A stretch of 15,756 nt of DNA from Candidatus Dormiibacterota bacterium (GTDB lineage: Bacteria > Chloroflexota > Dormibacteria > Dormibacterales > Dormibacteraceae), in contig CATPBF010000088.1 of assembly GCA_955652585.1 (NCBI GenBank), positions 1-15,756 on the forward strand, written 5' to 3'. The stretch's first letter is position 1. Each line of letters starts with the position of its first letter. Below, piece after piece: positions 7,570 through 14,734 of the stretch. The notes beneath the pieces are model-generated. The model worked only from the letters and a program-made list of their open reading frames with translations, was not told where the DNA came from and did not search any database. Made by a program: the position numbers and the translations under genes.

Positions 7570-7661
7570 CAGCTTTCGATCTGGATCAGCGCGGGAGGCG
7601 GCTCGAACTGCATCTGTCCCTCCCGCGCTTCGCGCGGGGGCCCCAGTGGAAGACGACTCAC
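7569..7661 (-). CDS. short bridging reading frame between purF and purM (30 codons; 14 from internal ATG)
   Basis: The whole purF-purM gap is one open frame. It can start at a GTG overlapping the purF stop (GTGA) and ends in a TGA overlapping the purM start (TGATG). An internal ATG at 7613 has a far better ribosome binding site, GGGAGGG 4 nt upstream, and would give the 14-residue peptide MQFEPPPALIQIES. Its first six residues repeat PurF residues 464-469 (MQFEPP), and the 18 encoding bases differ from those in purF at only two positions, both synonymous third bases. It may be a coupling or leader peptide for purM, a genuine microprotein, or a decayed duplication of the purF tail. Exact fit at both ends and the strong binding site favour translation; function is unknown. 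Confidence 0.5.
   Translation of the reverse strand: MSRLPLGPPREAREGQMQFEPPPALIQIES
7622..7638 (-). promoter_or_regulatory. GC hairpin in purF-purM junction, overlapping ribosome binding site
   Basis: The minus strand carries a perfect 7-bp stem CCCGCGC/GCGCGGG with a GAA loop; flanking C and G runs can add pairs across a bulged A. The 3' arm includes the first GGG of the GGGAGGG ribosome binding site that serves the 14-codon frame before purM. The hairpin could sequester that site, act as an intercistronic RNA-processing or stability element, or weakly attenuate transcription. There is no U-tract, so it is not a standard intrinsic terminator. Confidence 0.6.
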
Positions 7662-9088
7662 GTCTTCGTACCGCTGAGCAAAGGCGGTTCGAATTGCATC
7701 TTATCCATCGTCAGCTGTTGCGGAACCGGCACCGGATACGAGCCGTCAAAGCACGCACGGCAGAACTGCTCGGCGGTGCCGCGACCGATGGCTCGCATCA
7801 GGCCCGGAATTGAAAGGTACGCGAGGCTGTCGGCGCCGATGTGACGGCGCACTTCGTCGACAGTGCGGCCGGCTGCGATCAATTCTTTGGTCGAGCCGAT
7901 ATCGACACCCATGAAGCAGGGAAAGCGCATGGGCGGGCTCGAGATACGCATGTGGATCTCGCTCGCACCAGCCGCCCGCAGGCGCCCGATGATCTTGCTC
8001 GATGTCGTGCCGCGAACGATTGAGTCGTCGACCGCGATCACGCGCTTGCCCTTGATCGATCGCGGCAAGGCGTTCAGCTTGAGCATCACGCCCGCCTCGC
8101 GCAGCGATTGGTCCGGCTGGATGAAAGTGCGGTTGATGTAGCGGCTCTTCATGAGCGCTTCCCGAAACGGAATCCCCGCAGCTTCGGCGTAGCCGATGGC
8201 AGCCGGCGTTCCCGAGTCCGGGAACGCGATCACCATGTCTGCTTCGACAGGCGCTTCCTTGGCGAGCTCGTGGCCCATCCGGATGCGCGCCTCCTCAAGC
8301 TCGCAGTTCTTGAGGATGGAGTCCGGGCGAGCGAAATAGATGAATTCGAAAACGCACATCGCGTGCTTGTTCGAGGTCTGGAAGGTGAGGTTGTGCACAC
8401 CGTGCTCGTCCATCACTACCATCTCGCCTGGCTGCACCTCGCGTACGAAGGTGGCGTTGACGGTGTCGAGAGCGCACGTTTCCGAGGCCACGACATGCGC
8501 GGGCTGCCCTGGGAGCGGGATAAAGCCGATGCATAGAGGTCGGAACCCGTACGGGTCGCGAAGGGCGATGAGCTGCGTGGGCGTGATGATCCCGCATGAA
8601 TAGGCTCCGACCACGCGCGCGAACGTCTTGCGGATGACCTCTTCCCAGGTGCGCCCGTGCGTGTGCTCGATGAGGCGGGCCATGACCTCCGTATCGAGGC
8701 CGCTGTCAAACGTCGCGCCCTCCTCTTCGAGCTGGCGGCGCAAGGCCTCTGCGTTAAGGAGGTTGCCGTTGTGCGCGATGGCGCCAGGGCCGAGCTGGGG
8801 GTGATGGAAGGGCAACGGGTGCGCATTCTCGGCCCTGCTCGAGCCGGTCGTCGAGTAGCGCGTGTGGCCCAGCGCGATGATCGAGCCCTCGCCCATGTCC
8901 TTGACGATGGCGGGCGAAAACACCTGGGCGACGAGGCCCATGTCGCGATGCACGCGCACCGAATGGCCGTCGGAGACCGCGATGCCGGCGGACTCCTGGC
9001 CGCGATGCTGCAGCGCGAACATCCCGAAGTAGGTGATGTTCGCCACGTCGACCCCGCGGGCTGCGCAGATGCCGAAGACCCCACACAC
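7658..9088 (-). CDS. purF: amidophosphoribosyltransferase, Fe-S cysteine type
   Basis: PurF starts the pathway: it hydrolyses glutamine and transfers ammonia to PRPP, making phosphoribosylamine. The 476-residue protein has an N-terminal Ntn glutaminase domain with nucleophile Cys2 (MCGVFGI), LQHRGQESAGI, GHTRYSTTG and HNGNL, and a C-terminal phosphoribosyltransferase domain with the PRPP loop VIAVDDSIVRGTTS (350-363). Four cysteines, Cys245, Cys391, Cys443 and Cys446, match the [4Fe-4S] ligands of the Bacillus enzyme. Unlike that enzyme, Cys2 directly follows the initiator, so no cleaved propeptide is visible. The start is GTG (then TGT for Cys2), 2 bp after the purL stop, with a weak Shine-Dalgarno. 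The C-terminus ends in MQFEPPLLSGTKT, partly repeated in the next short frame. End-product inhibition by purine nucleotides is typical of the family. Confidence 0.97.
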   Translation of the reverse strand: MCGVFGICAARGVDVANITYFGMFALQHRGQESAGIAVSDGHSVRVHRDMGLVAQVFSPAIVKDMGEGSIIALGHTRYSTTGSSRAENAHPLPFHHPQLGPGAIAHNGNLLNAEALRRQLEEEGATFDSGLDTEVMARLIEHTHGRTWEEVIRKTFARVVGAYSCGIITPTQLIALRDPYGFRPLCIGFIPLPGQPAHVVASETCALDTVNATFVREVQPGEMVVMDEHGVHNLTFQTSNKHAMCVFEFIYFARPDSILKNCELEEARIRMGHELAKEAPVEADMVIAFPDSGTPAAIGYAEAAGIPFREALMKSRYINRTFIQPDQSLREAGVMLKLNALPRSIKGKRVIAVDDSIVRGTTSSKIIGRLRAAGASEIHMRISSPPMRFPCFMGVDIGSTKELIAAGRTVDEVRRHIGADSLAYLSIPGLMRAIGRGTAEQFCRACFDGSYPVPVPQQLTMDKMQFEPPLLSGTKT

Positions 9089-9090
9089 GG

Positions 9091-11283
9091 TTAGAAGCTC
9101 AACCCCGTTTCCCAGGCTTGACGGATCTGGTCGAGCTGCAGCCGGAACTGGCCTTCAAACTCGACGGTATCGCCTCCCGCCATGCCGAGCAGCGAGATCT
9201 CGACGTGGTGGCGACGCGCCAGGGTCTGGAGCTCAGGCATTGCGCGGGACGCCACGCTCACGATGAAGCGCCCGGGTGTCTCGCCGAAAAATGCCGCATC
9301 GAGACGCAGGGGAGCTTCCGGGCGGAGGGCTGGGCAGCGCACGCCCATGCCGCCCAGGAGGCAGCACTCGGCGAGGGCGACGAGCATCCCTCCGTCCGCG
9401 CAGTCGTGTGCGGACCGAAGCTGGCCCGCCTTGGCCGCGGCCAGGATCAGCCTGTTGACGGCAGCTTCTCGGGTGAGGTCGAGCGGGGGCGGGCGGCCCG
9501 CCACGGTTCCGTGCTCGACCTTCAGGTATTCACTGCCGCCGAGATCGTTGAGGCTCGACCCCACCAGGAGCACGAAGTCGCCCTCGTGTTTGAGGCCCAC
9601 CTCGAGGCGGTGCGCGTAGTCGTCGATCACGCCGATCATGCCCACGACCGGCGTGGGATGAATGGCCGAGGTGCCGGCGGAGTCGTTGTAGAGGCTTACA
9701 TTCCCGCTGACGATCGGCAGCTCCAGCGCGCGGCAAGCTTGCGCAAGGCCGGCGATCGTCTCCTCGAGCTCCCAGTACACCTCCGGCCGGTCGGGGTTGG
9801 CAAGGTTCAGGCAGTCGGTGACGGCCAGCGGGCGTGCGCCCGTGGCGACGATGTTGCGGGCGGCCTCGGCGACCGCGTGTTGCGCGCCGAGGTTGGGGTC
9901 GAGGTGGCAGTAGCGAGCGTTGCAGTCGGTAGTCATCGCCAGCCCGAGCCGCGTGCCCTTGACGCGCAGCAGGGCGGCGTCACCACCCGGCGCCACCACA
10001 GTCGAGTCGCCGACCATGTGGTCGTAGCGGCGGAAGATCGGCCGGCGGCTGCACAGGTTGGGGCTCGCGAGCAGCCGGAGCAGGGACTCGCCAGGGTCGA
10101 GCAGCGGCGGCAGCGAGTCGAGGCGAAGCGAAGGCGCGGGCTCGGGCGCGACGCCGGCCAGCCGGCGCGGCGGCGCCCCATCCGTGAGCAGATCGATCGG
10201 CAGCCGCGCCACGACCTCGGTCTGGTCGAAAACCGTCAGGTGGCCGTCGTCGGTCACATCGCCGATCACGGCTGAGGTCAGGTCCCAGGTCGAAAAGATG
10301 CGCTCGACCTCGGACTCGCGGCCGCGCTGAACCACGACGAGCATGCGTTCCTGAGACTCCGACAGCATCACGTCGTAAGGCGTCATGCCGCGTTCGCGCC
10401 GCGGAACCAGCGAGACGTCGATGCGAGCGCCCGCTCCCGGAACCCGGCCCGCGCACTCCGCCACCGACGACGTCAGCCCCGCCGCCCCGAGGTCCTGCAC
10501 GGCTACGACCGCATCGGTCTGGGCCAGATCCATGCACGCCTCGAGGAGGCACTTCTCGAGAAACGGGTTGCCGACCTGCACCGCCGGGCGCCGCTCCGAG
10601 CTCAATTCATCGAGCTCGACAGAGGCAAACGAAGCGCCGTGGATGCCGTCCCGGCCCGTGTCGGCACCGACCAGCATCAGGCTGTTGCCCGTGCCCTCTG
10701 CGCGCGCCCTCATGAGCCGGTCGACCCGCACCAGCCCGACGCACATCGCGTTGACGATCGGGTTGTTGGCGTAGCACTCGTCGAAATACACCTCTCCGCC
10801 CACGGTCGGGATGCCGATGCAGTTCCCGTAGCCGCCGATGCCGGCCACGACTCCGTCGAAGTGACGGCGCGAACCGGGCAGCGGACCGAAGCGCAGCGAG
10901 TCGAGCAGAGCAATGGGCCGGGCCCCCATCGCGATGACGTCGCGAATGATGCCGCCGACCCCTGTCGCCGCGCCCTGGTAGGGCTCGATCGCGGATGGAT
11001 GGTTGTGGGACTCGATCTTGAAAACGGCGGCCCAGCCCGACCCGATCTCGACGGCGCCCGCATTCTCCCCTGGGCCCTGGAGCACCGCCTCGCCTGCCGA
11101 GGGCAGGCGGCGCAGAAGTGTCTTCGAGGTCTTGTAGGAACAGTGTTCCGACCAGAGCACCCCGAGCATCCCGAGCTCGACCATGTTCGGCGGCCGTCTG
11201 AGCTTCTCGACGATCACCCGATACTCCTCCGGAGTGAGCGCGACCTCTCGCAGCCGGCGAGAGTCGACCGTGTCGAGGCTCAC
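9091..11283 (-). CDS. purL: FGAM synthase large subunit (small-type PurL)
   Basis: PurL is the ATP-dependent synthetase subunit that converts FGAR to FGAM with ammonia from PurQ, in complex with PurS. With the GTG start at 11283 it has 730 residues, matching the roughly 740-residue Gram-positive/archaeal small PurL rather than the roughly 1300-residue fused form. Visible motifs are ELGMLGVLWSEHCSYKTSK (active-site His47), KIESHNHPSAIEPYQGAATG, GGYGNCIGIPTVGGE, MLSESQERM, GNVSLYNDS and HDCADGGMLVAL. The frame remains open 152 codons further upstream, but that stretch is an arginine-rich shadow of purQ. The chosen GTG overlaps the purQ stop as GTGA, with GAGGG about 10 nt before it, and gives the normal N-terminus (LTPEEYRVIVEKL follows). 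Confidence 0.97.
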   Translation of the reverse strand: MSLDTVDSRRLREVALTPEEYRVIVEKLRRPPNMVELGMLGVLWSEHCSYKTSKTLLRRLPSAGEAVLQGPGENAGAVEIGSGWAAVFKIESHNHPSAIEPYQGAATGVGGIIRDVIAMGARPIALLDSLRFGPLPGSRRHFDGVVAGIGGYGNCIGIPTVGGEVYFDECYANNPIVNAMCVGLVRVDRLMRARAEGTGNSLMLVGADTGRDGIHGASFASVELDELSSERRPAVQVGNPFLEKCLLEACMDLAQTDAVVAVQDLGAAGLTSSVAECAGRVPGAGARIDVSLVPRRERGMTPYDVMLSESQERMLVVVQRGRESEVERIFSTWDLTSAVIGDVTDDGHLTVFDQTEVVARLPIDLLTDGAPPRRLAGVAPEPAPSLRLDSLPPLLDPGESLLRLLASPNLCSRRPIFRRYDHMVGDSTVVAPGGDAALLRVKGTRLGLAMTTDCNARYCHLDPNLGAQHAVAEAARNIVATGARPLAVTDCLNLANPDRPEVYWELEETIAGLAQACRALELPIVSGNVSLYNDSAGTSAIHPTPVVGMIGVIDDYAHRLEVGLKHEGDFVLLVGSSLNDLGGSEYLKVEHGTVAGRPPPLDLTREAAVNRLILAAAKAGQLRSAHDCADGGMLVALAECCLLGGMGVRCPALRPEAPLRLDAAFFGETPGRFIVSVASRAMPELQTLARRHHVEISLLGMAGGDTVEFEGQFRLQLDQIRQAWETGLSF

Positions 11284-11984
11284 GAGACCAGCACCCTCAG
11301 CGCGCTGCCGGCTACCGAGCGGAAGAGCTTGAGACCGTCGGCGCCGCCCAGCTCGGACTCGGCGCAACGCTCCGGGTGGGGCATCATCCCGAGCACGTTG
11401 CCGCGCTTGTTGATGATGCCCGCGATGTTGTGCAGCGAGCCGTTCGGGTTGGCGTTTGGCACGACGCGGCCGCCGGCGTCGCAGTAACGAAAAACCACCT
11501 GGCCGCTCTGCTCGAGCCGCGACAGGACGGCGGGTTCGGCGAAGTAGCTGCCTTCGCCGTGAGAGATGGGGACGCGGATCACCTCGCGTTCCGCGCACTG
11601 AGACGTGAACGCCAGGTCGGTTCGCTCGACCGCGAGGTGAGTCCACTCGCAGCGGTACTCGAGAGACGCGTTGCGGATCAAGGCGCCGGGGAGCAGCCCC
11701 GCCTCGCAAAGGATCTGGAAGCCGTTGCAGATTCCCCACACCAGCCCGCCGCGATCGGCGAACTCACCGATCTCCTGCATCACGGGCGCGAAGCGCGCGA
11801 TCGCGCCGGTGCGGAGGTAATCGCCGTAGGCAAACCCGCCCGGCAAGATGACGCAGTCGCAGCCCTTGAGGTCGGCGTCCTTGTGCCAGAGGTATTGAAG
11901 CTGCGCACCGACGACCTGGTCGATCACCCAGCCGCAGTCGCGGTCCGACCATGTACCTGGAAATACCACGACACCGAACTTCAT
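11280..11984 (-). CDS. purQ: FGAM synthase glutaminase subunit
   Basis: PurQ is a class I glutamine amidotransferase that supplies ammonia to PurL. The 234-residue protein has the triad nucleophile Cys86 in VWGICNGFQIL, His203 and Glu205 in MMPHPER, the GGFAYGDYLRTGAIA motif (49-63), and HGEGSYF (142-148). I chose the ATG at 11984 because it gives the standard N-terminus MKFGVVVFPGTWSDRD and overlaps the purS stop as ATGA; 27 further upstream codons are a purS shadow. Its length matches stand-alone PurQ (about 225-235). It is translationally linked to both purS and purL through 4-bp overlaps, as expected for subunits of one complex. Confidence 0.97.
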   Translation of the reverse strand: MKFGVVVFPGTWSDRDCGWVIDQVVGAQLQYLWHKDADLKGCDCVILPGGFAYGDYLRTGAIARFAPVMQEIGEFADRGGLVWGICNGFQILCEAGLLPGALIRNASLEYRCEWTHLAVERTDLAFTSQCAEREVIRVPISHGEGSYFAEPAVLSRLEQSGQVVFRYCDAGGRVVPNANPNGSLHNIAGIINKRGNVLGMMPHPERCAESELGGADGLKLFRSVAGSALRVLVS

Positions 11985-12256
11985 CGGTGAGTATCCCGAT
12001 GAAGGACCTGATCGACCTCGAAGTGAAAGTCCTCGATGATGTGATTCGCGAGCAGCTGCCGGCACATGGCGTCGACGCGCTCACGTGCCTCGTGCATGCT
12101 CTCCGCCTCCATGCTCACCTCGATGTATTTGCCGACGCGGACGTCTTCGACCTCGCGAAACCCTAGCGTCGCCAGTCCTTGCTTGACGGTGATTCCCTGT
12201 GGATCGTTGACGACTGGCTTGGGCGTCACGATGACCCTCGCCACTACCCGGGTCAT
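11981..12256 (-). CDS. purS: FGAM synthase PurS subunit
   Basis: PurS is the small subunit that bridges PurL and PurQ in the three-protein FGAM synthase. The 91-residue protein shows the family pattern: a first beta strand (VVARVIVTPKP), then NDPQGITVKQGLATLGF, a second strand with VRVGKYIEV and a helix ARERVDAMCRQLLANHIIEDF. It is slightly longer than the usual 80-85 because of the N-terminus and a short tail. The ATG start lies 7 bp after the purC stop without a strong Shine-Dalgarno. Its stop overlaps purQ (ATGA). Presence of purS separates this system from the fused PurL of most proteobacteria. Confidence 0.95.
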   Translation of the reverse strand: MTRVVARVIVTPKPVVNDPQGITVKQGLATLGFREVEDVRVGKYIEVSMEAESMHEARERVDAMCRQLLANHIIEDFHFEVDQVLHRDTHR

Positions 12257-12263
12257 TCGGACA

Positions 12264-13181
12264 TCACTCGTTGCGCGGCTTGCGTGGAAACAGAGGCTTG
12301 CCGACGAGCCGTTGATATGCGGTGAGATAACGCTCGCGCGTCTGCGCGACGATGTCGTCAGGCAGGCGCGGCGGCTCCGATTCCTTGTCCCACCCGGAAC
12401 GGATCAGCCAGTCGCGCACGAACTGCTTGTCGTACGACTCGGGTGAACTACCGACCTGATAGGTGGCCCCCTCCCAGTAGCGCGAGCTGTCGGGTGTGAG
12501 GGCCTCGTCGATCAGGACGAGGTCGTCGTCGATGAGGCCGAACTCGAACTTGGTGTCCGCGAGGATGAGCCCTCTGCCCTCGGCGAGCGTAGACGCGAAC
12601 TTGTAAAGCTCCATGCTCGCGTCGCGAAGCTTGGTGGCGAGCTCGTCACCGAGGTCCTTCTTCAACTGCGTAAAGGTGATGTTCTCGTCGTGGCCGCTCG
12701 CCGCCTTGGTCGCCGGCGAGAAGGTCGGGTAGGCGAGCCGCTCGCTCTCGCGCAGGCCGGGCGGCATCTCCTCACCGGCCAGCGTCCGCGAGTCCTGGTA
12801 CTCCTTCCAGGCGCTCCCCGCCAGGTATCCGCGCACGACGCACTCGAAGTCGATGCGCTTCGCCTTGCGCACGATCATGAAACGGCCGGCCAGATCGCCA
12901 CGACGCTCGCGCAGCTCGGGCGGCAGGTCCGGCACCATCCCCGAGACGAGATGGTTCTCCTGGAACGCATGCGTTTGCGAGAACCAGAAGATCGAGAGCT
13001 GGGTCAGCACCTTGCCCCGGTCGGGGATACCGTTGGGCAGGACGTGGTCGAAGGCGGAGATGCGGTCGGTGGCCACCATCAGCAGCCGGTCGCCGCCCAG
13101 CTCGTACGTGTCGCGGACCTTGCCGCGCGAGAAGAGCTTGAGCGGAAGGTCGGTCTCGGTGACCGCGGGTCCCGCGATCAC
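12264..13181 (-). CDS. purC: SAICAR synthetase
   Basis: PurC joins aspartate to CAIR with ATP, giving SAICAR. The protein has 305 residues, the longer form of the family (about 290-310) rather than the roughly 240-residue Bacillus/E. coli form. Signature segments are SRGKVRDTYEL (18-28), DRISAFDHVLPNGIPDRGKVL, FECVVRGYLAGSAWKEY, GHDENITFTQL and ILADTKFEFG followed by LIDEALTPDSSRYW. The GTG start overlaps the purB stop as GTGA; only a weak AAAG precedes it, so coupling with purB is likely. PurE/PurK, which make its CAIR substrate, are not in this window. Confidence 0.97.
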   Translation of the reverse strand: MIAGPAVTETDLPLKLFSRGKVRDTYELGGDRLLMVATDRISAFDHVLPNGIPDRGKVLTQLSIFWFSQTHAFQENHLVSGMVPDLPPELRERRGDLAGRFMIVRKAKRIDFECVVRGYLAGSAWKEYQDSRTLAGEEMPPGLRESERLAYPTFSPATKAASGHDENITFTQLKKDLGDELATKLRDASMELYKFASTLAEGRGLILADTKFEFGLIDDDLVLIDEALTPDSSRYWEGATYQVGSSPESYDKQFVRDWLIRSGWDKESEPPRLPDDIVAQTRERYLTAYQRLVGKPLFPRKPRNE

Positions 13182-14485
13182 CGTGCTTTCACACCCAGGC
13201 CGAGCCTTTCATACGCGAGGTCGGTGTGCTCCAGACCGGCCCACGGGTCGAAGACTTCGTCGAAGCGCGCGCCGATTCGCTTCATGACCTCTACGTCCTT
13301 CTCCAGAAGTGTTCGGAAGCCTGCGCCGTCTTCGTCGAGCGCCTCCATAGCGGCCGTCTGCACCACTGCATATGCATCTTCGCGTGACATGCCGCTGTCG
13401 ACAAGGGCGAGCAGCACCCGCTGAGAGAACACAACGCCGCCACCAAACTGAAGGTTGCGGAGCATTCGCTTGGGCCGGACCTCGAGTCCGACCAGCACCG
13501 TTGTCATCTCGATCGCCATGAAGTCGACGGCGGCACAGGCGTCGGGGAAGATGATGCGTTCGGCGGAGGAGTGGCTGATGTCCCGCTCGTGCCAGAGGCC
13601 GGTATTCTCGAGCGCGGTCACGAGATGCCCGCGCACGACTCGTGCCAGGCCGCACACGCGCTCTGTGATGACCGGGTTGCGCTTGTGTGGCATAGCGGAG
13701 CTTCCCTTCTGCTCCTTGCCGAACGGCTCGAACGCCTCCCCGACTTCGCTCCGCTGCAGGTGGCGAATCTCGATGGCGATCCTTTCCATAGCCCCCGCCG
13801 CCAGCGCCAGCGCCGACATGAAGTTCGCGTGGCGGTCACGCGCCACGACCTGGGTCGTGATCGGATCCGCCTTCAGATCTAGCGCAGCGCAGACGTGCTC
13901 CTCGACTCGCGGGTCCACCGTCGCGTGCGTGCCCACCGCCCCACTGACCCGACCCACCGCGACCTCTTCGGTGGCCCGCTCCAACCGAGCGAGCGCGCGG
14001 TCGAGCTCGGCCACCCATCCGGCCACCTTGAAGCCAAACGTCGTCGGCTCCGCGACGATGCCATGTGTCCGGCCGGCCATCAGCGTCTTGCGATGACGGA
14101 GCGCCAGGTCGGCGGCTGCTTCGCGAACGCTCGCAAGGTCGCGAGCGATGATCCGGGACGACTCCATCAGCTGGACCGCCATGGCGGTGTCGTTGAGGTC
14201 CTGGCTGGTCATGCCCAGGTGCACGTAGCGCGCTTCAGGCTGCCCGATCGACTCGTTGACCACCGTCAGAAAAGCGATCACGTCGTGCCCCACTTTGGCC
14301 TCTACCTCCGCGATCCGGGCGGCGTCGAAGGTGGCCTTGCGGATCTTGGGCAGCGCCGACTCCGGGATGCGGCCCAGGCCGGCCCAGGCCTCGCACGCCA
14401 GGATCTCGATGCGCAGGAACAGCTCGAACCGGTGCTGGTCGGCCCAGACCGCCCGAATGGCAGGCGGAGAGTATCGCTCGATCAA
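13178..14485 (-). CDS. purB: adenylosuccinate lyase
   Basis: PurB acts twice in purine synthesis, releasing fumarate from SAICAR and from adenylosuccinate. The 435-residue protein is typical of the short Bacillus/Thermotoga type. It has the fumarase/aspartase superfamily signature GSSAMPHKRNP (261-271) with the flexible catalytic serine loop, His141 in GRTHG and His68 in KVGHDV, and HLGMTSQDLNDTA (89-101). The start is TTG, giving M(L)IERYSPPAIRAVW, the normal family N-terminus; no ATG alternative fits. Shine-Dalgarno pairing is poor: GGGAG lies 12 nt upstream and partly inside a hairpin. It is the first gene of the cluster, about 33 nt downstream of the predicted transcription start. Confidence 0.97.
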   Translation of the reverse strand: MIERYSPPAIRAVWADQHRFELFLRIEILACEAWAGLGRIPESALPKIRKATFDAARIAEVEAKVGHDVIAFLTVVNESIGQPEARYVHLGMTSQDLNDTAMAVQLMESSRIIARDLASVREAAADLALRHRKTLMAGRTHGIVAEPTTFGFKVAGWVAELDRALARLERATEEVAVGRVSGAVGTHATVDPRVEEHVCAALDLKADPITTQVVARDRHANFMSALALAAGAMERIAIEIRHLQRSEVGEAFEPFGKEQKGSSAMPHKRNPVITERVCGLARVVRGHLVTALENTGLWHERDISHSSAERIIFPDACAAVDFMAIEMTTVLVGLEVRPKRMLRNLQFGGGVVFSQRVLLALVDSGMSREDAYAVVQTAAMEALDEDGAGFRTLLEKDVEVMKRIGARFDEVFDPWAGLEHTDLAYERLGLGVKAR

Positions 14486-14499
14486 TAAAGGCGCCGACT

Positions 14500-14515
14500 C
14501 CCAATGAACACTGGG
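14500..14515 (-). promoter_or_regulatory. 5'-UTR hairpin of the pur transcript
   Basis: On the minus strand CCCAGT and ATTGGG can pair (6 bp, one G-U) around a GTTC tetraloop. If transcription starts near 14518, this stem would occupy the first bases of the mRNA. Its 3' arm supplies the GGG of GGGAG, the only Shine-Dalgarno-like sequence before the purB TTG. It could stabilise the 5' end or tune purB translation. It is too small for a purine riboswitch. Confidence 0.4.
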
Positions 14516-14524
14516 GACAGCGCG

Positions 14525-14530
14525 ATTATA
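14525..14530 (-). promoter_or_regulatory. -10 element of pur cluster promoter
   Basis: The minus strand carries a perfect TATAAT, 39 bp before the purB TTG, in an otherwise GC-rich region. The hexamer 17 bp further upstream (TCTGCT) is a weak -35 match, which suggests that the promoter may need an activator. It is the only clear sigma70-like promoter seen ahead of the minus-strand cluster, so it probably drives purB through the downstream genes. I see no PurR box that I could name with confidence. Confidence 0.6.
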
Positions 14531-14575
14531 CCGACGCCGAGGGCCGGAGCAGATATTGTGGATGGAGCGTCACGG

Positions 14576-14593
14576 CCCACTAGATGCTGTGGG
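14576..14593. repeat. inverted repeat in divergent control region
   Basis: CCCAC (14576-14580) and GTGGG (14589-14593) form a perfect 5-bp inverted repeat with an 8-base spacer. It is nested inside a longer-range inverted pair, CGTCACG (14568-14574) and CGTGACG (14616-14622). The elements lie between the minus-strand pur promoter and the plus-strand sigma-gene promoter, where an operator for either gene would be expected. Short repeats like these can arise by chance. Confidence 0.3.
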
Positions 14594-14606
14594 ATGGCAG
14601 GGATAT

Positions 14607-14636
14607 TTGAGCCGGCGTGACGGCGAACCTGATAAT
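14607..14636 (+). promoter_or_regulatory. sigma70-like promoter for ECF sigma gene
   Basis: TTGAGC (14607-14612) and GATAAT (14631-14636) are 4/6 and 5/6 matches to the sigma70 consensus, with an 18-bp spacer. Transcription would start near 14643, leaving a leader of about 90 nt before the sigma GTG. No convincing ECF-type GGAAC/CGTC promoter is seen, so autoregulation by the ECF factor is not evident. Confidence 0.5.
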
Positions 14637-14690
14637 CGACACCTAAATGCCTGCAGCCCCTCCCGCGAACTCTCCTATGCCCAGTAACCA

Positions 14691-14714
14691 GTTCAAGCGG
14701 CGCCTCGTTTGAAC
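14691..14714 (+). promoter_or_regulatory. leader hairpin or operator upstream of ECF sigma gene
   Basis: GTTCAAGCG (14691-14699) and CGTTTGAAC (14706-14714) form a 9-bp stem with one G-U pair and a 6-base loop (GCGCCT). It ends 20 bp before the GTG start and 11-12 bp before the GAAGG ribosome binding site. It might be a DNA operator or an RNA element affecting translation or stability. There is no following U-run, so a terminator is unlikely. Confidence 0.5.
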
Positions 14715-14734
14715 GGGCACAGGCTGAAGGGCCA

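Noticed and set aside
7622..7638. Hairpin between purF and purM as an intrinsic terminator
   Set aside because: No U-tract follows, and purM, purN and purH continue without another promoter; a processing or translational role fits better.
9118..10275. Plus-strand frame of 385 codons opposite purL
   Set aside because: Antisense shadow of conserved purL sequence, with no domain-like pattern.
11284..11739. Possible 152-residue N-terminal extension of PurL
   Set aside because: Arginine/proline-rich translation of purQ in another frame. The GTG at 11283 gives the normal PurL N-terminus and length and overlaps the purQ stop.
14486..14600. Purine riboswitch or known PurR box ahead of purB
   Set aside because: The predicted leader is only about 33 nt, too short for a purine aptamer, and no recognisable PurBox pair was found.
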